A model generated the notes under the pieces. It saw only the letters and a list, made by a program, of their open reading frames with translations, was not told the DNA's origin and made no database searches. Shown piece after piece: positions 29,215 through 35,918 of a stretch of 35,918 nucleotides of DNA. The stretch is from positions 1-35,918 of the forward strand of contig QCJZ01000009.1 of the NCBI GenBank assembly GCA_003215695.1. Direction: 5' to 3'. The DNA is from Prochlorococcus sp. AG-409-J03 (GTDB taxonomy: Bacteria > Cyanobacteriota > Cyanobacteriia > PCC-6307 > Cyanobiaceae). Both the position numbers and the translations under genes were made by a program. Position 1 is the stretch's first letter. Every line of letters begins with the position of its first letter.

Positions 29215-30531
29215 ATGGCTTTAGCCAATATCAGTGGAGAAAACCGACGCACTAAATCAATATTGTTTTTGATTTGTTGCGCTTTGGTAGGAATTTTTCC
29301 TCATTTGATAGAACCTAGCAAGAGTTTATTTCCCTCAATTACTTTAGCTATTTTACTTGGTGGCTATGGTTTAAGAGTTGTTTTAAGAGATCGCAGGGAC
29401 AATTATCAATTACAAAAAGAGTATCTAGTTAAGGATGAAAATTTTGTTGAAACTCTTCCTAAAGTTGATGTATTGGTGGCAGCACGTGATGAAGAAAATG
29501 TGATAGAGCGATTAGTCTCAAGGCTTTTATTAATTGAATATCCAGAGGATAAGCTTGCAATATGGATAATTGATGATGGAAGTCAGGATGGAACATCTGA
29601 TTTATTGCAAGAATTACGTAAAAATTTCTCTAGAATCAATGTTTTGAGCCGACCATTGATGAGTGGTGGTGGTAAGTCAGGAGCTCTAAATTCTGTACTA
29701 AGTAAAACGGATGGAGAGTGGCTATTTATTCTTGATGCAGATGCACAATTACAGAGCAATGTATTACTTAGAGCAATATCTTTTGCCCTGAATGGTGGAT
29801 GGTGTGGTGTGCAATTAAGAAAATCAGTTGTTAATTGTGAGTTGAATCAACTTGCTGCTTATCAAGCAATGGAGATGGCAATGGATGCTGTTATACAAAG
29901 AGGTAGACTTGCGCTTGGAGGCGTTTCGGAGTTAAGAGGTAATGGTCAATTAATCAATCGAAAAGTTCTTGAATCTTGTGGAGGATTTAATGAAAAAACT
30001 ATCACTGACGACTTAGATTTAAGTTTCCGCTTTTTATTAACAAGATCACCAATAGCAATAATGTGGGATCCACCTATACAAGAGGAGGCAGTTGAATCAA
30101 TTCCGGCTTTATTTAGACAAAGAAAAAGGTGGGCTGAAGGAGGTTTACAAAGATTTTTTGATTACTGGCCTCTTTTAATCTCAAAACGCTTGACAAATTT
30201 CAAGAAAATAGATTTGTCTTGCTTTTTCTTATTACAATATGTTTTACCAGTTGTATCACTTATAGATTTGATTGTGTCAATTGTTTTATTTGAGACACCG
30301 TTATATTGGCCTCTATCTATAGTTGCACTTGGTATTTCTAGTTTAGCTTTTTGGAAAGGATGTTCTCAAAATAGTGAGGGGCCAAGATTACCATCGCCTA
30401 ATTTTATTAATATTCTTGGAGCAACAATTTATCTTTCACATTGGTTTATTGTCATACCATTTGTAGTTTTTAAAATGTCATTATTCCGCAAGACTTTACT
30501 TTGGGAAAAAACTGATCATATTGGATTCTGA
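29215..30531 (+). CDS. Membrane family-2 glycosyltransferase (cellulose synthase-like)
   Basis: A 438-residue processive-type GT2 enzyme. Two N-terminal hydrophobic spans (about 15-31 and 40-57) precede a cytoplasmic catalytic domain with VDVLVAARDEEN, Asp120/Asp121 in IIDDGSQDGT, the DxD at 174-176 (LDADA), TDD at 264-266, and the acceptor/processivity motif Q-x-x-R-W at 302-306. C-terminal membrane spans lie near 335-360 and 365-430. This set is shared by cellulose synthase, hyaluronan synthase and related polysaccharide enzymes. The sugar and product are unknown; location after a wall-active SpoIID protein suggests an envelope polysaccharide or glycolipid. An AAGGA precedes the ATG by about eight bases. 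Confidence 0.88.
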   Translation: MALANISGENRRTKSILFLICCALVGIFPHLIEPSKSLFPSITLAILLGGYGLRVVLRDRRDNYQLQKEYLVKDENFVETLPKVDVLVAARDEENVIERLVSRLLLIEYPEDKLAIWIIDDGSQDGTSDLLQELRKNFSRINVLSRPLMSGGGKSGALNSVLSKTDGEWLFILDADAQLQSNVLLRAISFALNGGWCGVQLRKSVVNCELNQLAAYQAMEMAMDAVIQRGRLALGGVSELRGNGQLINRKVLESCGGFNEKTITDDLDLSFRFLLTRSPIAIMWDPPIQEEAVESIPALFRQRKRWAEGGLQRFFDYWPLLISKRLTNFKKIDLSCFFLLQYVLPVVSLIDLIVSIVLFETPLYWPLSIVALGISSLAFWKGCSQNSEGPRLPSPNFINILGATIYLSHWFIVIPFVVFKMSLFRKTLLWEKTDHIGF

Positions 30532-30545
30532 TGAAGTTAATGCAA

Positions 30546-32243
30546 TCATTCAAGATTCACAATTTCTCCATTAAAGAAGTCTGCAAATTGCTTGGCTTTT
30601 TCATCAATAGAATTTATTTTTGAATTATTTTTTAATTCTATATTCTTTGTTTTATCACTATCTTTATTTGGCTTGAGATCCAATTTAGATAGATCTTTCT
30701 GCTCTATTTTCTTAAGAGTTTCTTCACGATCTTTATGATTGTATAAGTTATCTTTTTGTTGGATTAAAATAACTTTAGTTGATGATCCTCTTGCTTTATA
30801 AAAAGCATCCTCAATCAAATTTTTTCGACTTTGAATCATATTTATCCATTTTTCTGAAATTGCTATTTCTGCAGAATCTGAATTTAATTTTATTAATATA
30901 GCTTGTTGTGACAGCAGCATTTTTGTTGAAGGAAGCTCTAACATAGATATTACTTTTTTCCAGATATCATCCAGATTTAAATTCTGATTAGGTTGGTTCT
31001 TGTCTTGAAAATTTGTTTTTTGAATTACTTCTTTGACTGGGTTTGGACCTATTCTGTCTGATTTATTATTTACAATTTTAGATTCAGAATTACCTGATGT
31101 TTTTGTTTGCATAAAGGATTCTTTTATCCTGCTACTATTTTTGGAACTTTCATCTGAAAGCATTCCAAGTAAATGAATTTCCAACCATAACTTAGGCTGA
31201 TTGCTGTTTCTTATATAGTTTTCTGATCCTTTTAATCTAGACTGCAGACTGAGTATTCGATCAAGATTTATTGACGTTGCCAAGTCTTTTAAACTTTCAC
31301 TACTCTCTTTAGAAATATTACATAAATCATTTGGTTCATTGGCTACTTTTGTCACAACTAGGTCTCTTAATATAGATGCTATGCCTTGTAAAATAGCAAT
31401 TGGTTCTTTACCTTTATTAATGAGGCGATTGCAAATGTTTAGAATAGAATTCGGGTCTTTATTTATTAAAGATCTAGTTAATATAATCAATTCTTCTTCT
31501 GGTACTGCTCCTATCAAATTAATGATGTTTAATTGAGTTATTGGTGGTGGAAGTAAGCTGACTTGATCAAGTAAACTTTCAGCATCTCTTAACCCTCCTT
31601 GGGAATGTTTAGCAATTAATGATATTGCCTCTTCATTGATTGAGATTTCTTCTTTTTTAGCAATACTGCTTAAATGACTTTCTAAATCATTAAGAGCTAT
31701 TCTTTTAAAGTCAAAGCGCATACACCTACTAAGGATTGTAGGTAAAACGCGTTGAGGATCTGTTGTAGCAAGAATAAATACGACTTGGCGGGGGGGCTCT
31801 TCTAAGGTTTTTAGAAGCGCATTAAAAGCTGCAGTTGAGAGCATATGGCATTCATCTATGACATAAACTTTCCATCGAGCTTTTGCTGGAGCAAATCGAG
31901 ATCTTTCTATTAATTCACGAATATTTTCAACACCTGTATTGGACGCGGCATCAATTTCAATTACATCCAATGCATTACCAGAATTAATCTCTTTGCAGAG
32001 TTCACAAGCACCGCAAGGTATGGGTGTAGCTTTTTTACTTTTTAAGCAATTTAAAGATTTTGCGAAAATTCTTGCGCTTGATGTTTTACCTGTTCCTCTA
32101 GGTCCAGAAAATATATATGCAGGTGCAATTCGATCACTGATTAATGCTTGTTTTAATGTAGATGTAATTGGATCTTGTCCAACAAGCTCGTCAAAGCTTC
32201 TCGGGCGATATTTATGATGCAAAGGCTTATAAGTCTTTATCAT
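30546..32243 (-). CDS. dnaX: DNA polymerase III gamma/tau subunit
   Basis: A 565-residue clamp-loader ATPase. Walker A GPRGTGKT is at 47-54, zinc-binding cysteines Cys66, Cys77, Cys80 and Cys83, the Walker B-like VYVIDECHML near 127-135, and sensor-1 SRC in LPTILSRCMRFDF. After about residue 370 the sequence becomes low-complexity, Lys/Asn/Ser-rich, then a short tau-type C-terminal domain. Some cyanobacterial dnaX genes carry an intein; none is present here. I saw no convincing A-rich slippery site for a short gamma form. The gene is minus strand after clpX with 149 AT-rich bases between, so it may have its own promoter. Confidence 0.96.
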   Translation of the reverse strand: MIKTYKPLHHKYRPRSFDELVGQDPITSTLKQALISDRIAPAYIFSGPRGTGKTSSARIFAKSLNCLKSKKATPIPCGACELCKEINSGNALDVIEIDAASNTGVENIRELIERSRFAPAKARWKVYVIDECHMLSTAAFNALLKTLEEPPRQVVFILATTDPQRVLPTILSRCMRFDFKRIALNDLESHLSSIAKKEEISINEEAISLIAKHSQGGLRDAESLLDQVSLLPPPITQLNIINLIGAVPEEELIILTRSLINKDPNSILNICNRLINKGKEPIAILQGIASILRDLVVTKVANEPNDLCNISKESSESLKDLATSINLDRILSLQSRLKGSENYIRNSNQPKLWLEIHLLGMLSDESSKNSSRIKESFMQTKTSGNSESKIVNNKSDRIGPNPVKEVIQKTNFQDKNQPNQNLNLDDIWKKVISMLELPSTKMLLSQQAILIKLNSDSAEIAISEKWINMIQSRKNLIEDAFYKARGSSTKVILIQQKDNLYNHKDREETLKKIEQKDLSKLDLKPNKDSDKTKNIELKNNSKINSIDEKAKQFADFFNGEIVNLE

Positions 32244-32392
32244 TTGTAATTAAAATATTATGAATTTAATTTGTTTTATTAAATCATATTCAAAATTGAT
32301 AATCATTCATAAAATATTTGACTAATTTAATTTTTGAAAAATTTTCTAATTATCTAATTAATTTATGAAAGCTTTCAAAAAGTTTATTCGAT

Positions 32393-33748
32393 CTAAGCAG
32401 ATTCCTTAACAATTCTTTTCTCATTTGATAAAAGAGGAACTACTTTTCCACCTGTACTTTCATCAACCATTTTTTTTGTTACTTTGAAATTTTTAATCTT
32501 AGTTTGAGATGGAAGGCTAAACATATGATCCAGCATGATTTCTTCAACAATTCCTCGCAAAGCTCTAGCTCCCGTTTTTCTTTTATAAGCTTCTTGCGCA
32601 ATTGCTTCAACAGCATCTTCGTCAAATGACAGCTCTACATTATCCATACTTAATAAGGTTCTAAATTGTTTGACTATGGCATCCCTTGGTTCTGTGAGGA
32701 TAGACTGAAGCGCGTTAGCATTCAATGGCTCTAAGATAGCGCTAACAGGCATTCTTCCAATAAATTCGGGAATGAGACCATATTTCACTAGATCGTCAGG
32801 CTCAAGGTCATTAATTAAATCAGCACCAACGCGATCACGATTGGTTTTGATTCTTACCCTGTTTTCATTTTGTATGAAACCAATTGAATTTTTTCCAAGT
32901 CTTTTTTGAACTAAATCATCTAAACCAACAAATGCCCCACCACATATAAAGAGTATTTGGCTTGTATCTATTTGAATAGAATCACCGTAAGGATGCTTTC
33001 TCCCACCTTGAGGAGGCACGTTTGCAACAGTACCCTCAAGCATTTTCAGAAGAGCTTGCTGCACCCCTTCTCCAGAAACATCTCTAGTAATTGATGGGTT
33101 TTCACTTTTTCTGGCAATTTTGTCAATTTCATCTATATAAATAATTCCTCTTTGTGCTAGCTCTACATCCATGTTGGCTTTGTGCAGGAGACGTAAGAGT
33201 ATGTTTTCAACATCCTCCCCAACATATCCAGCTTCTGTAAGCGTTGTTGCATCAGCCACAGCAAATGGCACATCAAGCATTTCAGCTAATGTTTGGGCAA
33301 GTAATGTTTTTCCGCATCCAGTTGGACCAATTAACAAAATATTGGACTTTTGCAATTTTGTAGCTGTCAGATCAGTCTCTCCAGACCCGTCTCCTTTCCA
33401 TGCAAGTCTCTTGTAGTGGTTATAGACAGCTACTGATAAGATTTTTTTTGCTGGTTCTTGACCCACTACTTGATCATCTAAAAACTTTTTAATTTCAATG
33501 GGCTTGGGTATCGAAGCCAAAGTTGGAGCAGGTTTAGCTGTAGTAGTAGCAGGTTTAGCTTTACGGCTTTGCTCATGTCCACCTCTTTGCTGAGTTGGAT
33601 TATCAATTAATTCTTCATCTAAAATTTCATTGCACAAGTCGATACATTCATCACATATGTAAACTCCTGGACCAGCAATGAGTTTCCTCACTTGGTCTTG
33701 GGCCTTGCCACAAAAGGAGCATTTAAGATGGGCCTCAAATTTTGCCAT
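32393..33748 (-). CDS. clpX: ATP-dependent Clp protease ATP-binding subunit ClpX
   Basis: A 451-residue AAA+ unfoldase feeding ClpP. The N-terminal zinc-binding domain has Cys10, Cys13, Cys32 and Cys35. A Pro/Thr/Ala-rich linker (about 50-85) precedes Walker A GPTGCGKT at 141-148, Walker [11 protein letters not shown], and sensor-2 GARALRG. The IGF loop that docks on ClpP is present ([11 protein letters not shown]). It lies 106 bases downstream of clpP on the same strand; no separate gene was found in that gap. Length is somewhat above E. coli ClpX because of the linker. Confidence 0.98.
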   Translation of the reverse strand: MAKFEAHLKCSFCGKAQDQVRKLIAGPGVYICDECIDLCNEILDEELIDNPTQQRGGHEQSRKAKPATTTAKPAPTLASIPKPIEIKKFLDDQVVGQEPAKKILSVAVYNHYKRLAWKGDGSGETDLTATKLQKSNILLIGPTGCGKTLLAQTLAEMLDVPFAVADATTLTEAGYVGEDVENILLRLLHKANMDVELAQRGIIYIDEIDKIARKSENPSITRDVSGEGVQQALLKMLEGTVANVPPQGGRKHPYGDSIQIDTSQILFICGGAFVGLDDLVQKRLGKNSIGFIQNENRVRIKTNRDRVGADLINDLEPDDLVKYGLIPEFIGRMPVSAILEPLNANALQSILTEPRDAIVKQFRTLLSMDNVELSFDEDAVEAIAQEAYKRKTGARALRGIVEEIMLDHMFSLPSQTKIKNFKVTKKMVDESTGGKVVPLLSNEKRIVKESA

Positions 33749-33854
33749 CGAGCTCTAAAAAAAAAACAGGTTTGATAGACCGATAATTCATTTTATTCAG
33801 TCCCAATTAATAGGATCATTGAGGATTGATGCCTTGTCAGCTTTCCTTAATGAT

Positions 33855-34511
33855 TCATATGGAGTTGAGATTGGAAACCACTTTGTCGATCAGGCCATAT
33901 TCAACCGCTTCTTGGGGAGAAAGAAAGTGGTCTCGATCAGTGTCTTCTGAAATCTTTTCAATATCTTGTCCAGTGTGCTCAGCTAAAAGCGAATTAAGAG
34001 TCTCTTTTAAATAGAGAATTTCTTTAGCTTGAATTTCAATTTCCACAGCTTGACCTTGAGCTCCACCAAGAGGTTGATGAATCATTATTCTTGAATTAGG
34101 TAAGGCAAGTCTTTTACCTTTTGTTCCTCCAGAGAGAAGAAAAGCACCCATGCTTGCGGCAAGTCCATAGCAAATTGTTATGACATCCGGACTAACTTGT
34201 TGCATTGTGTCATAGATAGCTAGTCCCGCAGTTACTGACCCTCCAGGAGAGTTTATGTACAATTGAATATCTTTTTCTGGGTCATCAGCTTCTAAAAAAA
34301 GCATTTGAGCCACCAGTGCATCAGCAACTTGGTCATTTACATCAGTTCCTAAAAAGATGATTCTTTCGCGAAGTAAGCGTGAGTAAATATCAAATGCACG
34401 ATCACCTTGACCTGATTGTTCAATCACTGTTGGAAGTACACCTGGCCCTGAAAAAAGACAGGAGTTATTCCATGAACTGTTAATAGGGTGATTTTGTCTT
34501 GCTTCAATCAA
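33855..34511 (-). CDS. clpP: ATP-dependent Clp protease proteolytic subunit ClpP
   Basis: A 218-residue serine peptidase. Ser120 (GLAASMGAF), His145 (MIHQPLGG) and Asp194 (DTDRDHF) form the triad with the same spacing as in E. coli ClpP (25 and 49 residues). The start is a TTG at 34511, and the first 26 residues precede the usual LPTVIEQSG beginning, so there is either a propeptide-like extension or a different start; no ATG is available nearer the core. It is placed between tig (43 bases upstream) and clpX, the standard cyanobacterial set, so this is the catalytically active paralogue associated with ClpX. Confidence 0.95.
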   Translation of the reverse strand: MIEARQNHPINSSWNNSCLFSGPGVLPTVIEQSGQGDRAFDIYSRLLRERIIFLGTDVNDQVADALVAQMLFLEADDPEKDIQLYINSPGGSVTAGLAIYDTMQQVSPDVITICYGLAASMGAFLLSGGTKGKRLALPNSRIMIHQPLGGAQGQAVEIEIQAKEILYLKETLNSLLAEHTGQDIEKISEDTDRDHFLSPQEAVEYGLIDKVVSNLNSI

Positions 34512-34554
34512 CTTGAACTTTGGATAGCTAATACTGGTAATCTATGAGTAGAAA

Positions 34555-35918
34555 TTAGGTTTTGGGTGTTTTAGAGCTTTTCTTTGCTTTATTTGTTTTT
34601 GTTGTTGTCTTTTTAGAACTTTTCTCTTTGCTTTGTTCTTGAGTTGTGTCTGGGGCTCTTTCTATAACCGTATTATTCTCTTCAAGCCAAACAAATAATT
34701 TTTCTTGCAATAAATCATCAGTAATAGCCTCTTTCAGACGATCTTTATCGATATTTTTTTCGTTTGAAAGTTTGATATCAGCTTCGACTTCTTTGAGTTT
34801 TGAGTTGATTTCTTTTTGTGAAACCTCAATGTTTTCCAATTTCGCTAAAGCATTTAAAGCGAGTTTTTGACGCAGCTTTTTCTCTGCCTCTCCTTTTGAA
34901 GACTCCATTAATGATTTCACAAGCTCTGGAGTAAACATTGACTTGACATCAATGCCTTGTTGAGCGAAATTTTGAGCTGTTTGTTCAACAATTACTCGAA
35001 CTTCTTGGTCAATAAGACTTTTTGGTAGTTCAACTTCAAGCTCTTTGACTAAAGCGTCAAGAAGTGAGTCCTGACGTCTTTTTACTTGTTTTCTATCATT
35101 ATCTTCTATGAGCCTTTTTTCAAGATCTTTTCGTAAGTCATTCATATTTTCTTTATCACTTGCTTGCTTCGCAAACTCGTCATTTAGTTCTGGTAATTCT
35201 TTGATTTTCAAATCTTCCAGAATGACTTTGAATTCGGCTTTTCTGCCTTTGGCTTCTTCTTGGTGGTAATCCTTAGGAAACTCACACTTAAATGTTTTTT
35301 CATCATTGATATTCATTCCAATTACACCCTCAATGAATCCAGGAATCATTCGGCCTTCTTCAAGTTCTATTTCTATTGAATCAGCTCTTCCACCTTCAAT
35401 TTCGCTTCCATCATCAGAGAAACTTCCTTGAAAGCTGACTAGCGCAATATCTCCTTTTTTTGCGGCACGATCATTGACCGGGACCTTAGTTGCAAGTTGA
35501 GCTCGGGATTGCTCAATAAGTTCATCTACTTTTTTTGGATCAAAGATTAGATTCTCTACTTCAGCCGTGAGGCCTGAAGATTTTTTTAAAGTTGGAGTAG
35601 GAGCGATATCAGTTTCAAGTTTTAATGTAAGAATTTCTTCATGATTAAAATTTTCCAAAATATTTTCAAATCCATCTTCGAGTTCAGGCTCACATAAAGG
35701 TTCAATCCCTTCCTGATCTAATGCTTCTGTCCATACTTTTTGCAAAAGTGATTCCAGTGCGGAGGCCTGTATTCTTTTGATTCCAAGTTGCTGGATTACC
35801 ACTGTTTTTGGAACTTTACCTTTTCGAAAACCAGGGATTGAGATAGATCTGCTGAGTTTACTTAAAGCTTCGTTGTAACTATTTTTGCATCTATCTGCGG
35901 GGACCTCTACCTCCACAG
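34555..35918 (-). CDS. tig: Trigger factor, N-terminus cut by window edge
   Basis: The last 454 codons of the ribosome-associated chaperone and peptidyl-prolyl isomerase. The ribosome-docking signature GFRKGKVPK lies about 30 residues into the visible part, the PPIase domain is at about 148-235 (GDIALVSFQGSF, then GRMIPGFIEGVIGMN), and a helical C-terminal arm follows. Only about 20 N-terminal residues seem to be missing; the frame stays open to the last base, so the true start lies beyond 35918. The C-terminus ends in a Lys/Thr/Ser-rich tail of about 25 residues (SSKKTTTKTNKAKKSSK). It heads the minus-strand order tig-clpP-clpX. Confidence 0.96.
   Translation of the reverse strand, partial: VEVEVPADRCKNSYNEALSKLSRSISIPGFRKGKVPKTVVIQQLGIKRIQASALESLLQKVWTEALDQEGIEPLCEPELEDGFENILENFNHEEILTLKLETDIAPTPTLKKSSGLTAEVENLIFDPKKVDELIEQSRAQLATKVPVNDRAAKKGDIALVSFQGSFSDDGSEIEGGRADSIEIELEEGRMIPGFIEGVIGMNINDEKTFKCEFPKDYHQEEAKGRKAEFKVILEDLKIKELPELNDEFAKQASDKENMNDLRKDLEKRLIEDNDRKQVKRRQDSLLDALVKELEVELPKSLIDQEVRVIVEQTAQNFAQQGIDVKSMFTPELVKSLMESSKGEAEKKLRQKLALNALAKLENIEVSQKEINSKLKEVEADIKLSNEKNIDKDRLKEAITDDLLQEKLFVWLEENNTVIERAPDTTQEQSKEKSSKKTTTKTNKAKKSSKTPKT

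Noticed and set aside
31080-31150. Programmed frameshift site in dnaX producing a short gamma subunit
   Set aside because: No A-AAA-AAG type slippery heptamer with a nearby stem-loop was found on the coding strand in the region where gamma would end.
32244-32392. AT-rich gap between dnaX and clpX, with TGAAAGCTTTCA at 32366-32377, as an sRNA or terminator
   Set aside because: The palindrome has only a four-pair usable stem and no following T-run on the minus strand. I see no RNA motif or frame of useful length.

Overview
The window looks like a stretch of core chromosome from a picocyanobacterium, most probably a low-light Prochlorococcus of intermediate AT content. This is judged from the AT-rich DNA, the compact layout, and cyanobacterial gene sets: the SQDG lipid genes sqdB-sqdX, a Ycf37-like TPR protein, a Psb34-like small protein, an acyl-lipid desaturase, a plastoquinone-type chorismate lyase, and the orders rplI-dnaB-mnmG and tig-clpP-clpX. 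The species call rests on recall of these families, not on a search. There is no phage, transposon, CRISPR array or other clear island, and no gene-free stretch longer than 300 bases.

Layout. 1-2433: a minus-strand run mazG, speE, speB (speB is cut by the left edge), for nucleotide clean-up and polyamine metabolism. 2575-3811: tRNA-Val(UAC), a HesB/IscA-like protein and two unrecognised small genes. 3886-7323: valS and a VTT-family membrane protein on the plus strand. 7320-10006: on the minus strand, a one-TM protein, ligA and a 52-residue gene. 10126-11299: a SprT-like metalloprotein and a charged, Trp-rich unknown on the plus strand. 11296-15841: minus-strand rplI, dnaB, mnmG and a chorismate lyase-like gene. 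15884-17627: a desaturase divergent from an HTH-like unknown. 17667-22347: a methionine gamma-lyase-family PLP enzyme, gcvH and gcvP, closed by a hairpin. 22471-22731: a small unknown. 22735-27522: minus-strand rpmI, rplT, ycf37-like, thiG, psb34-like, sqdB, sqdX. 27616-30531: a SpoIID-domain protein and a family-2 glycosyltransferase, probably envelope-related. 30546-35918: minus-strand tig (cut by the right edge), clpP, clpX, dnaX.

Most of the window is housekeeping: translation (valS, tRNA, L9, L20, L35, MnmG), replication (DnaB, DnaX, LigA), protein folding and turnover (trigger factor, ClpXP), glycine cleavage (P and H proteins), thiamine thiazole synthesis, and thylakoid lipid and photosystem support. 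I do not see a clear new multi-gene system. The points most worth a second look are two small genes (52 and 55 residues), a HesB-like protein lacking one of the usual cysteines, an HTH-like protein divergent from a desaturase, a Trp-rich charged unknown, and a 16-bp perfect palindrome just upstream of tRNA-Val.
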